A stretch of DNA of 36,214 bases from CAMQRS01 sp964370645. Lineage in GTDB: Bacteria > Bacillota_I > Bacilli_A > Erysipelotrichales > Erysipelotrichaceae. Below the pieces are notes generated by a model. That model saw only the letters and a list, made by a program, of their open reading frames with translations, was not told the origin of the DNA and did not search any database. Below, piece by piece: positions 1 through 8,018 of the stretch (the first letter of the stretch is position 1; each line of letters opens with the position of its first letter). The stretch covers positions 1 through 36,214 of the forward strand of contig CAYJJS010000015.1 of the NCBI GenBank assembly GCA_964370645.1. The letters run 5' to 3'. A program made the position numbers and the translations under genes.

Positions 1-9
1 GTTGAAAAC

Positions 10-63
10 TGTTACATTCATAAAATGTAAAAAAATTCAAAAATGATGTTGACTTGTTACATT
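10..63. promoter_or_regulatory. Candidate operator repeats upstream of asnA
   Basis: The nonamer TGTTACATT occurs at 10-18 and again at 55-63, inside the spacer of the asnA promoter. The first copy is the left arm of an inverted repeat: TTACATT at 12-18, five bases, then AATGTAA at 24-30. Placement just upstream of and within the promoter suggests a transcription factor site. It does not fit the GlnR/TnrA consensus TGTNA-N7-TNACA, so the regulator is unknown. Confidence 0.4.
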
Positions 64-77
64 GAGTTTGATATAGT
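49..77 (+). promoter_or_regulatory. Sigma-A type promoter of asnA-glnN
   Basis: The -35 element is TTGACT (49-54) and the -10 element is TATAGT (72-77), with an ideal 17-base spacer. The start of transcription should fall near 84, giving a leader of about 70 nt that contains the hairpin at 94-130. Confidence 0.75.
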
Positions 78-93
78 TGTAAGCAAGAACAGC

Positions 94-130
94 AAGGGCG
101 CTGTGAACGATGTATGTTCACAGTGCCCTT
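94..130 (+). promoter_or_regulatory. Strong hairpin in asnA leader
   Basis: A 15-bp stem (94-108 with 116-130, one G-U pair) closes a 7-base loop and is followed by only TT and then C. It lies between the promoter and the asnA ribosome site. It could be a weak terminator used as an attenuator, or an mRNA 5' stabiliser. No T-box sequence or other riboswitch signature is visible. Confidence 0.55.
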
Positions 131-154
131 TTCGTAAATAAAGGAGTGGTCGAG

Positions 155-1162
155 ATGAGTAAAGTTATGCTAGTTCAAGATTATAAAGCAAGTCTTTCAT
201 TGTATGAGACGCAAAAAGCAATTGGATTTATTAAAAGAACATTTGAGGATAAGCTAAGTAATGCGCTTGTGTTAAGTAGAGTATCTGCACCGTTGTTTGT
301 AGATCCTAAATCGGGGTTAAATGATGACTTGAATGGGATTGAAAGAGCGGTATCATTTGATATTAAAGAGACAGGGACAGATGCTCAAATTGTGCACTCT
401 TTAGCCAAATGGAAAAGAATGGCGCTATATGAATATGGATTTCCAATGCATACTGGATTGTATACAGATATGAGTGCAATTCGTAGAGATGAGGAAATGG
501 ATAATTTACATTCAATATATGTGGATCAATGGGATTATGAAAAAATCATTGAGGTAAGTGATCGTAATTTGGAGTATTTAAAACAAACAGTTGTGAAAGT
601 AGTGGATAGTATTGTTTCTACACAAGAAGCTATCAAAAAGGAATTTCCACAATTAAGTACAACCTTGAGTAGAGATGTAAAGTTTATAAGTACACAAGAG
701 TTAGAAGACATGTATCCAGATTTAACACCAAAACAACGTGAAGATGTATATTTAAAAGAACACAAAACAGCATGTATTATGCAAATTGGTGGTAAGTTAA
801 AATCAGGTGAAAAACACGATGGTCGTGCACCGGATTATGACGATTGGTCATTGAATGCAGATATTGTTTTCTACAATGAAACATTACAAAGAGCATTTGA
901 GGTATCTTCAATGGGAGTTCGTGTAGACGCAAAGGCGTTGGCAGCACAATTAAAAGAAGCTGGATGTGAAGAACGTAAAGAGCTACCTTTTCATAAGATG
1001 TTGTTAGAAGGAACATTGCCACAAACACTTGGAGGGGGAATTGGTCAATCCAGAGTTTGTATGTTACTTCTTGAAAAAGCACATATTGGAGAAGTACAAG
1101 TTTCTATGTGGGATGAAAAAACAAAAGCAGAGTGTGCAGCTGCAGGTATTAGATTATTATAA
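155..1162 (+). CDS. asnA: Aspartate-ammonia ligase (asparagine synthetase A)
   Basis: This enzyme makes asparagine from aspartate, ammonia and ATP in the cytoplasm. The 335-residue product is close to the roughly 330 usual for AsnA, a class II aminoacyl-tRNA-synthetase-like enzyme. Family hallmarks are visible: the stretch IRRDEEMDNLHSIYVDQWDY near residues 110-130 and the C-terminal motif GGGIGQSR. The start at 155 is chosen because AAGGAGTGG at 141-149 precedes it at proper distance; an in-frame ATG at 110 lies in the loop of the leader hairpin and has no ribosome site. glnN follows after 12 bases, so the two are surely cotranscribed. Both consume free ammonium, which fits a nitrogen-assimilation operon. 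Confidence 0.95.
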   Translation: MSKVMLVQDYKASLSLYETQKAIGFIKRTFEDKLSNALVLSRVSAPLFVDPKSGLNDDLNGIERAVSFDIKETGTDAQIVHSLAKWKRMALYEYGFPMHTGLYTDMSAIRRDEEMDNLHSIYVDQWDYEKIIEVSDRNLEYLKQTVVKVVDSIVSTQEAIKKEFPQLSTTLSRDVKFISTQELEDMYPDLTPKQREDVYLKEHKTACIMQIGGKLKSGEKHDGRAPDYDDWSLNADIVFYNETLQRAFEVSSMGVRVDAKALAAQLKEAGCEERKELPFHKMLLEGTLPQTLGGGIGQSRVCMLLLEKAHIGEVQVSMWDEKTKAECAAAGIRLL

Positions 1163-1174
1163 GTGGAGGACAAA

Positions 1175-3265
1175 ATGAAAAATATACCAGAATTATTTGG
1201 AAGCATGGTATTCAATGATTCCGTAATGAAATCAAGATTACCCAAAGATACGTATAAAGCATTAAAGAAAACAATCGATGAGGGAACACATTTAGAATTG
1301 GATGTTGCCAATGTGGTCGCAAATGCAATCAAAGATTGGGCAGTAGAGAAAGGTGCAACACACTTTACACATTGGTTTCAACCAATGACAGGAATTACTG
1401 CAGAAAAACATGATAGTTTTATTTCACCAGGAGCGGATGGAAAAGTTATTATGGAGTTCTCTGGAAAAGAATTAGTAAAAGGAGAACCCGATGCATCGAG
1501 TTTTCCAAACGGAGGATTAAGAGCAACTTTTGAAGCGAGAGGGTATACGGTTTGGGATACAACTTCTTATGCTTTTATTAAAGATGATACATTGTGTATT
1601 CCTACGGCATTTTGTTCGTATAGTGGAGAAGCTTTGGATAAAAAGACACCATTATTGCGCTCTATGCAAACCATTAATACACAGGCACTACGTATTTTAA
1701 AATTGTTTGGACATGATGATGTAAAACGCGTGAACACAACCGTTGGTCCAGAGCAAGAATATTTCTTGGTAGATAAAGAGCTATACTTAAAAAGACCAGA
1801 TTTAATTTTGACTGGTAGAACCTTGTTTGGAGCAAGGCCGCCCAAGTCACAAGAAATGGATGATCATTACTTCGGGGCATTAAAACAAAGAGTATCAGAT
1901 TTCATGAAGGAATTGGACGAAGAGTTATGGAAGCTAGGAATCTTAGCGAAAACAAAACATAATGAAGTAGCTCCTGCACAACATGAGTTAGCGCCTGTTT
2001 TCACAACTACAAATATTGCAAGTGACCATAATCAACTTACGATGGAGTTAATGAAAAGCATTGCGAATAAACATGGATTGGCTTGTTTACTACACGAAAA
2101 ACCATTTGCTGGTATGAATGGTAGTGGTAAACACAACAACTGGTCGATGTCTACAAATACGGGAATTAACTTACTAGAACCAGGTGAAACACCACACCAA
2201 AATGCGCAGTTCTTACTATTCTTGGTTGCAATTGTGAAGGCAGTTGATGAGTATCAAGATTTACTAAGAGTTTCTGTTGCAAGTGCTGGAAATGATCACC
2301 GTCTAGGTGCGAATGAAGCGCCACCAGCAATTGTTTCAGCATTCTTAGGGGATGAATTGACAGAAATCTTAGAAGCGATAGAAGCTAGGGAAGAATATCC
2401 AGGGAAAGAACGTCTACAAATGGAAATTGGAGTAACTGTGTTACCTCACTTCCCAAAAGACACTACGGATCGTAATCGTACTTCGCCATTTGCTTTTACG
2501 GGAAATAAATTTGAATTTAGAATGTTAGGGTCAACATTCTCAGTATCAGGGCCAAATATTATCTTGAATACAATTGTTGCAGAGGTATTAGAACAGTTTG
2601 CGGATGAGTTAGAAGGACAAGAAGACTTCAATAAAGCATTAACGAAATTAGTTAGAAAAACAATTAAGGAGCATAAACGTATCATTTTCAATGGAGATGG
2701 TTATGCAGATGATTGGAAAGTAGAAGCAGAAAAAAGAGGGTTATCGAATTTACGTACAACAGTAGATGCTTTACCAGCACTTGTAAGTGATAAAAGTATT
2801 GATGTCTTTACAAAGCATGGAATTTTTACGAAAGAAGAGTTGCATTCAAGATATGAGATTTTATTAGAATCTTACGGGAAAACAATTCAAATAGAAGCAC
2901 ACACTATGGTGGATATGATGAAGCAAATCATTGTGCCTTCAATTGTTTCGTACCAAAATGAGTTAATGACATTGTATAATGCGAAAAAAGCATTTAACGC
3001 TTTTGATTGTGGCATGGAAGAAGAAGTGTTAACACAAATATGTAATGCTAGTGCATGTATGATGAAAAAATTAGCAGTGTTAGAAGAAGCGATTTTGAAT
3101 GTAAAACAAATTGATGATACATTAAAAATGGCACAAGCATACAGAGATGATGTCTTTGTAGCTATGCAGGAATTAAGAATAGTAGTGGATGAATTAGAAA
3201 CGATGGTAGCATCGAAATATTCGCCATTACCTAGTTATACAGAACTGATTTATAGTGTAAACTAA
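1175..3265 (+). CDS. glnN: Type III glutamine synthetase
   Basis: It forms glutamine from glutamate, ammonia and ATP. At 696 residues it is far longer than GSI (about 450) and matches the GSIII (GlnN) family known from Bacteroides, cyanobacteria and some Firmicutes. Visible GSIII landmarks are KHNEVAPAQHELAP around residues 265-280, the ATP/glutamate region HEKPFAGMNGSGKHNNWS just after it, and GNDHRLGANEAPPA further on. The start at 1175 follows the site GGAGG at 1166-1170; a GTG 12 bases earlier would place the ribosome site inside the gene. It is coupled to asnA and ended by a strong hairpin terminator at 3270-3313. No PII or GlnR gene is adjacent, but a PII domain is fused to the next gene. 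Confidence 0.95.
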   Translation: MKNIPELFGSMVFNDSVMKSRLPKDTYKALKKTIDEGTHLELDVANVVANAIKDWAVEKGATHFTHWFQPMTGITAEKHDSFISPGADGKVIMEFSGKELVKGEPDASSFPNGGLRATFEARGYTVWDTTSYAFIKDDTLCIPTAFCSYSGEALDKKTPLLRSMQTINTQALRILKLFGHDDVKRVNTTVGPEQEYFLVDKELYLKRPDLILTGRTLFGARPPKSQEMDDHYFGALKQRVSDFMKELDEELWKLGILAKTKHNEVAPAQHELAPVFTTTNIASDHNQLTMELMKSIANKHGLACLLHEKPFAGMNGSGKHNNWSMSTNTGINLLEPGETPHQNAQFLLFLVAIVKAVDEYQDLLRVSVASAGNDHRLGANEAPPAIVSAFLGDELTEILEAIEAREEYPGKERLQMEIGVTVLPHFPKDTTDRNRTSPFAFTGNKFEFRMLGSTFSVSGPNIILNTIVAEVLEQFADELEGQEDFNKALTKLVRKTIKEHKRIIFNGDGYADDWKVEAEKRGLSNLRTTVDALPALVSDKSIDVFTKHGIFTKEELHSRYEILLESYGKTIQIEAHTMVDMMKQIIVPSIVSYQNELMTLYNAKKAFNAFDCGMEEEVLTQICNASACMMKKLAVLEEAILNVKQIDDTLKMAQAYRDDVFVAMQELRIVVDELETMVASKYSPLPSYTELIYSVN

Positions 3266-3269
3266 ACAC

Positions 3270-3313
3270 AAAGATGTGTTTCTCAAATATTTTGAGGAGC
3301 ACATCTTTTTTTA
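3270..3313 (+). terminator. Terminator between glnN and amt
   Basis: A long stem (AAGATGTG with CACATCTT, wobble pairs, then CTCAAA with TTTGAG) closes a small loop and ends in a run of seven T. It lies only about 25 bases before the amt start, with no convincing separate amt promoter after it, so read-through probably sets amt expression. Confidence 0.85.
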
Positions 3314-3337
3314 GATAAAATGAGGGAGGAAATGATT

Positions 3338-5005
3338 ATGGATATGTTTTCAGCAGTAGATACGATTTGGGTATTATTAGGTGCGGCGCTTGTGTTTTTT
3401 ATGCAAGCAGGATTTGCAATGGTAGAAACGGGATTTACTAGAGCAAAAAATGCAGGAAATATCATCATGAAAAATCTAATGGATTTTTCGGTAGGTAGTT
3501 TACTATTTTGGATGATTGGTTTTGGATTGATGTTTGCAGGAGATGGAGATTTAATTGGTGGATTTGATTTTTTCATTCAAGGAAATTATGACTCAGCAAT
3601 TCCAACCGAAGCATTCGTGATTTTTCAAACTGTGTTTTGTGCAACGGCAGCAACAATTGTTTCTGGAGCAATGGCAGAACGTACAAAATTCTCATCGTAT
3701 TTAATTTATAGTATGATTATTAGTGCACTTGTTTATCCAGTTTCAGGACACTGGATTTGGGGTGGTGGATGGTTAGCAAAAATGGGATTCCATGATTTTG
3801 CAGGGTCTACAGCAGTGCATATGTTAGGTGGAGTAGCGGCGTTAATTGGTGCAAAGATATTAGGACCAAGGAAAGGTAAATTCACAAAAGATGGTAAAGC
3901 AAAAGCAATTCCAGGGCACTCGTTAACACTTGGAGCATTGGGTGTGTTTATTTTATGGTTTTGTTGGTTTGGATTTAATGGTGGTTCGACTGTTTCAATG
4001 ACAGGAGATGCTTCTATCTTATCTGCAGCAAGTATATTTGTAACAACAAATTTATCGGCAGCAGCAGCAGCGGTAGTTGTCATGGTGATTACTTGGATTC
4101 GTTACAAGAAACCAGATGTGTCAATGACATTAAATGGTGCATTGGCAGGTTTAGTAGGAATTACAGCAGGTTGTGATGTGGTATCTAATACTGGTGCAGC
4201 ATTAATTGGTGTAATCTCTGGAATCGTTGTCGTATTTGGAATTGAATTCGTTGAAAAAGTATTGCGTATTGACGATCCAGTTGGAGCGGTTGGAGTACAT
4301 GGTATGGCTGGAGGAGTTGGAACAATTCTAGTTGGTGTATTCGCGTTAGAAGGTGGAGTTTTGTATGGTGGAGGATTTGATTATCTAATTACACAATGTA
4401 TTGGTGTACTAGCAGTAATTGCTTGGGTATCTGTAACAATGTCGATTGTATTCTTGACGATCAAGAAAACAGTTGGATTGCGTGTTAGTGAAGAAGAAGA
4501 GGAACGTGGACTTGATGTTGAAGAACATGGATTGGAAAGCTCATATGCAGATTTCATGCCTGTGTTAGTTGGTGCGGACTTCCATAAAACAGAAGAAAAA
4601 CCAATTGCGCGTAGTATGAGTGCTACAATTCCAGTGGTAGATACATCGACTCCAGGTGCAAAAATCACAAAAGTATCTATTTTATGTAAACAAAGCAAAT
4701 TTGAACAATTGAAAAATGCAATGAGCGAGATTGGTATTACGGGAATGACAGTAACGCAAGTGCTAGGTTGTGGAGTACAGAAAGGTTCTTCTGAATACTA
4801 TCGTGGTACACAAATTGAAGCCACATTGCTTCCAAAAGTAAAAATAGAAGTTGTAATTTGTGCTGTGCCTTTACCTGTACTTGTTGAGACAGTTAAAAAA
4901 GTACTTTATACAGGTAATATTGGTGATGGTAAAATCTTCATATACGATGTTGAAAACGTGATTAAGATAAGTAGCGGAGAAGAAGGAAAAGAAGCATTAA
5001 TTTAA
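3338..5005 (+). CDS. amt: Ammonium transporter with fused C-terminal PII domain
   Basis: This is an ammonium channel of the Amt/Rh family. Residues 1 to about 400 form the usual membrane bundle, including the phenylalanine-gate region and the two pore histidines (in STAVHMLGG and GVHGMAGG). After a charged linker (EEEEER near 390) a complete PII/GlnB-like domain spans about 440-548, with the T-loop region QKGSSEYYRGTQI and the end motif GDGKIFIYDVENVIKI. Amt is normally gated by a separate GlnK; here the regulator is covalently attached. The residue matching uridylylated Tyr51 of GlnB is isoleucine (about 493), so control is probably by ATP/ADP and 2-oxoglutarate binding only. The start is set at 3338 because GGGAGG (3324-3329) sits 8 bases before it; an ATG at 3332 is too close. 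Confidence 0.93.
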   Translation: MDMFSAVDTIWVLLGAALVFFMQAGFAMVETGFTRAKNAGNIIMKNLMDFSVGSLLFWMIGFGLMFAGDGDLIGGFDFFIQGNYDSAIPTEAFVIFQTVFCATAATIVSGAMAERTKFSSYLIYSMIISALVYPVSGHWIWGGGWLAKMGFHDFAGSTAVHMLGGVAALIGAKILGPRKGKFTKDGKAKAIPGHSLTLGALGVFILWFCWFGFNGGSTVSMTGDASILSAASIFVTTNLSAAAAAVVVMVITWIRYKKPDVSMTLNGALAGLVGITAGCDVVSNTGAALIGVISGIVVVFGIEFVEKVLRIDDPVGAVGVHGMAGGVGTILVGVFALEGGVLYGGGFDYLITQCIGVLAVIAWVSVTMSIVFLTIKKTVGLRVSEEEEERGLDVEEHGLESSYADFMPVLVGADFHKTEEKPIARSMSATIPVVDTSTPGAKITKVSILCKQSKFEQLKNAMSEIGITGMTVTQVLGCGVQKGSSEYYRGTQIEATLLPKVKIEVVICAVPLPVLVETVKKVLYTGNIGDGKIFIYDVENVIKISSGEEGKEALI

Positions 5006-5049
5006 TGCAAATGAACAAGAGAGAATCGAAGAGTAGAAATATAGTCTAA

Positions 5050-5085
5050 AACAAAAAGAACTGTACCCACGCAGTTCTTTTTGTT
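5050..5085. terminator. Bidirectional terminator between amt and copA
   Basis: A 14-bp perfect stem (5050-5063 with 5072-5085) has an A-rich 5' arm and a T-rich 3' arm, so it can stop transcription from both sides. It serves amt on the plus strand and copA, whose stop codon lies just beyond, on the minus strand. Confidence 0.85.
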
Positions 5086-5087
5086 TG

Positions 5088-7274
5088 TTATTTTGATAAG
5101 CGAAGGGCGTTTGCAACGACGCAAAGGCTGGATAATGACATGGCAATAGCCGCAAACATTGGATTCATTTCTATGTGAAAAGAATGATATAACATACCTG
5201 CAGCAACAGGGATGAAGATGATGTTGTAGAAAAATGCCCAAAATAAATTTTGTTTGATGTTGGTAATGACTTTATGGCTTAACAAAAATAATTCGTGCAA
5301 ATCTTGTAAGTCATTTTTGATTAAAATTACATCTGCACACTCAATTGCAATATCACTACCAGCACCAATTGCAACACTAACATCTGCTACACTTAAAGCG
5401 ACACTGTCGTTGATTCCATCACCGACCATCATTACTTTATGACCACTGGCTTGCAATTCTCTAATGATTTGTGCTTTATCTTTAGGTAATAATTCACTAT
5501 ATATAGCATGCAGATGTAAATCTTTCGCAATATGATTGGCACTAGCGGCATGATCTCCACTACCCATTGCAACCTTTATACCTAAGTCTTGTATTGCTGA
5601 AATAGCTTTCTTGCTGGAAGGTTTAATTTTATCTTGCAAGACGAAAAAAGCAAACACACTTTTTTCAGTGGCTAAATAAATCACACTACTTCCTTGAGAG
5701 AAATAGCGTTCACTCTCTTTTTCATAATGTAGCATATCGATTTGATGTTTATTCATGTATTTCGCATTTCCAATGAAATAAATGTTTTCATCTATTTCTC
5801 CACAAGCGCCATGCCCTTGTAAGATAGAGAAATTTTTAACATTTAATAATGGTTGTGTATTGGATTTTAGAATGGCTTTTGAAATGGGATGTTCACTCTT
5901 TGATTCTAAGGAGGCAGCTATTTGTAGAGCGTATTGCTTATTGTCGCTGTATATGGCACTTACTTGTAAACTCCCTTGTGTAATTGTACCAGTCTTATCC
6001 AATAAAACATAATCAATTTCATGCATTTTTTCAAATACGCGACTTTGTTTCATTAAAATCCCTTGTTTAGCCGCTCTTCCACTTGCTACCATTATTGCAG
6101 TTGGCGTAGCTAACCCAAGGGCACAAGGACAGGAAATTACAAGAACGCTTAAAGCGCTTTGCATAGCGAAAGAAAATGGATGTCCTAATGCAAGCCAAAC
6201 ACAAAGAGTAATGAAGGATAGACATAAAATAATAGGTACGAAAACAAAACTAATTTTGTCAGCAAGTTTCGCAATGTTTGGCTTACTAGCACTAGCACTT
6301 TCAACTAGTTTAATGATTTGCGATAGTGTAGTATCTTCTTTTACTTTTGTTGCTTTCATTGTGAATGTAGTATGTGTATTAAAGGTACCACTCATAAGAG
6401 TGTCACCCACTTGTTTGTCGATAGGAAGACTTTCTCCACTTATGCTTGATTCGTCGATAAAACAATACCCTTCTTCTACAACACCATCTACACCGATGAC
6501 CTCACCAGGCTTAATCAGCAATAAATCACCTACTATAATGTCTTCGTATTCGATTTCTAATTCTTTTCCTTGGCGAATAACAATAGCACTATTTGGTGCT
6601 AACTGCATTAACTTTTCCAAGGCTTCTCCTGTCTTCTTCTTAGAGCGTTCTTCCAAATATTTACCAAGTGCAACAATGCTTACAATCATTGCAGCACTCT
6701 CAAAATATAAATTGTGGAAAGCCTCCATTGCTTGTGCAGGGTGTGAGAACAGCTTTACATATAAGTATAAACTGTATACATAAGCAGAACTACTACCAAT
6801 TGCAACTAAAGAATCCATGTTGGCTTGTTTTCTAAATAACGCTTTGAATCCACTTTTGAAGTAATGATGGTGAATGTATAATATGATGCTTGTAAATATA
6901 ATTTGTATTGTGGCGTTTATTATCATTCCTTGATGCCCTTCTAGGAAAGAAGGGATAGGTAGAGATAACATATGCCCCATACTAAAATACATTAATATAC
7001 ATAAAAGTATAAATGACAGGATTATTTTGTGTTTTGTATAATCTTTTTTAACTGCTTGTGCTTGCTTTTCTACTATACTTGCACTAAATCCTATTTTTTG
7101 AACTGCATCTATGATTTCTTGTGTAGTTTTTTCACTTTCAAACTCTACTAACATATTATTTTGTAGTAAATTGACATTACAACTCGACACATCTTCGATT
7201 GCTTGTACTGCACGCTCTACATGCATAGAACATACCGCACAATGCATACCTTCAATATTAAATTTTTGTTTCAT
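5088..7274 (-). CDS. copA: Copper-exporting P1B-type ATPase
   Basis: It exports Cu(I) across the membrane using ATP. The 728-residue protein has one N-terminal heavy-metal domain with GMHCAVC (Cys12, Cys15), a membrane CPC motif in SCPCALGLATP near residue 382, the phosphorylation site DKTGT near 425, the SEHP motif of heavy-metal pumps and the hinge GDGIND. The last helices carry YN and MSLSS, which is the P1B-1 signature for monovalent copper rather than zinc or cadmium. It lies 6 bases after csoR and is cotranscribed with it. The start follows a weak purine-rich site (AGGAAAGTAGG). No separate CopZ chaperone gene is present here. Confidence 0.95.
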   Translation of the reverse strand: MKQKFNIEGMHCAVCSMHVERAVQAIEDVSSCNVNLLQNNMLVEFESEKTTQEIIDAVQKIGFSASIVEKQAQAVKKDYTKHKIILSFILLCILMYFSMGHMLSLPIPSFLEGHQGMIINATIQIIFTSIILYIHHHYFKSGFKALFRKQANMDSLVAIGSSSAYVYSLYLYVKLFSHPAQAMEAFHNLYFESAAMIVSIVALGKYLEERSKKKTGEALEKLMQLAPNSAIVIRQGKELEIEYEDIIVGDLLLIKPGEVIGVDGVVEEGYCFIDESSISGESLPIDKQVGDTLMSGTFNTHTTFTMKATKVKEDTTLSQIIKLVESASASKPNIAKLADKISFVFVPIILCLSFITLCVWLALGHPFSFAMQSALSVLVISCPCALGLATPTAIMVASGRAAKQGILMKQSRVFEKMHEIDYVLLDKTGTITQGSLQVSAIYSDNKQYALQIAASLESKSEHPISKAILKSNTQPLLNVKNFSILQGHGACGEIDENIYFIGNAKYMNKHQIDMLHYEKESERYFSQGSSVIYLATEKSVFAFFVLQDKIKPSSKKAISAIQDLGIKVAMGSGDHAASANHIAKDLHLHAIYSELLPKDKAQIIRELQASGHKVMMVGDGINDSVALSVADVSVAIGAGSDIAIECADVILIKNDLQDLHELFLLSHKVITNIKQNLFWAFFYNIIFIPVAAGMLYHSFHIEMNPMFAAIAMSLSSLCVVANALRLSK

Positions 7275-7280
7275 AAATAC

Positions 7281-7547
7281 CTACTTTCCTATTTTCGCAA
7301 AAGATACGAATAGCTCATCTAATTTTTCATCTAGTTTTTGCTCATCTTGCATTGCTTCTTTGATACAAGTTCGCATATGCCCTTTTAATATATCCTCGTT
7401 CGCTCTTTTTAATAATGCTATGCTAGCACATATTTGATTTGAGATATCAATGCAGTATCGATCCTCATCAATCATTTTAATAATGCCGTCTAACTGTCCT
7501 CTTGCTGTTTTTAATTTTCGTAATGCTTTTTGTCTTTCTGGATTCAT
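7281..7547 (-). CDS. csoR: CsoR-type copper-sensing repressor
   Basis: This small all-helical repressor lets go of DNA when it binds Cu(I). The 88-residue protein shows the family pattern: the N-terminal RKLKTARGQLDGI helix and the copper ligands Cys32, His57 and Cys61, with spacing equal to the Cys36-His61-Cys65 set of Mycobacterium CsoR. Related formaldehyde (FrmR) and nickel (RcnR) sensors have different ligand sets, so copper is well supported, also by copA 6 bases downstream. It probably represses its own operon through the palindrome at 7546-7574, which covers the start codon itself. Confidence 0.93.
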   Translation of the reverse strand: MNPERQKALRKLKTARGQLDGIIKMIDEDRYCIDISNQICASIALLKRANEDILKGHMRTCIKEAMQDEQKLDEKLDELFVSFAKIGK

Positions 7548-7598
7548 TATAACACCCCCTATGGGTGTTATAATAGCATATATGTGAATTGTGGTAAA
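7546..7598 (-). promoter_or_regulatory. csoR-copA promoter with overlapping CsoR operator
   Basis: On the minus strand TTTACC (7593-7598) and TATTAT (7570-7575) are 17 bases apart. A perfect inverted repeat with 12-base arms, ATTATAACACCC and GGGTGTTATAAT around CCTAT, spans 7546-7574. It covers the -10 box, the predicted transcription start near 7563, the ribosome site (GGGGG, complement of 7555-7559) and part of the ATG. The C-tract/G-tract core resembles known CsoR operators. Confidence 0.8.
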
Positions 7599-7610
7599 TG
7601 TGTTTGCATA

Positions 7611-7636
7611 AAAAAAAGAAGAGATGTATCTCTTCT
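7611..7636 (-). terminator. Terminator of the AKR/membrane protein operon
   Basis: A 9-bp stem AGAAGAGAT/ATCTCTTCT with a 2-base loop is followed on the minus strand by seven T. It overlaps the stop codon of the gene at 7635 and isolates it from the csoR promoter. Confidence 0.75.
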
Positions 7637-8012
7637 AGTGAATTGGTTTGTGTAATTTAAAGCACAATGTGAAAAATGCTGGTACAAACACAATGTATGT
7701 AATAATGTTTAGAAGTGAAAATTCTACGGTTGTAATAGGTAGATTTCCTTCTAATAGAAAACGTAAACCGATTCCAACATCAATACATAAAAAGGTAATG
7801 ATGAATATATGTGCTACATCCAATTGCTTAAATAAGGTGCGAAAGACACGCGCAACTAAATACCCATTGATTCCTAAAATAATAATATTCATAGGTCCTG
7901 TGTTAGTACTATAAATAGGAAAAATAAAACACCCTATGAAAATAAGATAAACAAAGCTAATGATTCTAGCTACCCAATTAGGAATTTCAATTTTTTCTTT
8001 TTGTTTAGCCAT
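7635..8012 (-). CDS. Small membrane protein, function unknown
   Basis: The 125-residue product is hydrophobic with about four membrane segments (near 14-34, 40-57, 66-86 and 97-118) after a short charged N-terminus (MAKQKEKIE). I do not recognise the family. It begins 6 bases after the stop of the aldo/keto reductase, on the same strand, so the two form one transcript. No Shine-Dalgarno sequence is visible before the ATG; translation probably depends on ribosomes finishing the upstream gene. There is no conserved polar motif that would suggest an enzyme. Confidence 0.75.
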   Translation of the reverse strand: MAKQKEKIEIPNWVARIISFVYLIFIGCFIFPIYSTNTGPMNIIILGINGYLVARVFRTLFKQLDVAHIFIITFLCIDVGIGLRFLLEGNLPITTVEFSLLNIITYIVFVPAFFTLCFKLHKPIH

Positions 8013-8018
8013 GGTTAT

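Noticed and set aside
110..154. Longer asnA reading frame starting at ATG 110
   Set aside because: That ATG lies in the loop of the leader hairpin and has no ribosome site; ATG 155 follows AAGGAGTGG and gives the family length.
1..154. T-box riboswitch or GlnR box upstream of asnA
   Set aside because: No AAGGGTGG-type T-box sequence or specifier structure, and no exact TGTNA-N7-TNACA site could be found.
3733..4083. 116-codon minus-strand frame within amt
   Set aside because: Antisense shadow of a conserved coding region, Pro/Asn/Ala-rich, no ribosome site.
6211..6783. 190-codon plus-strand frame within copA
   Set aside because: It is fully inside copA on the opposite strand, has no ribosome site and gives a low-complexity Ser/Thr/Pro-rich product typical of antisense shadows.
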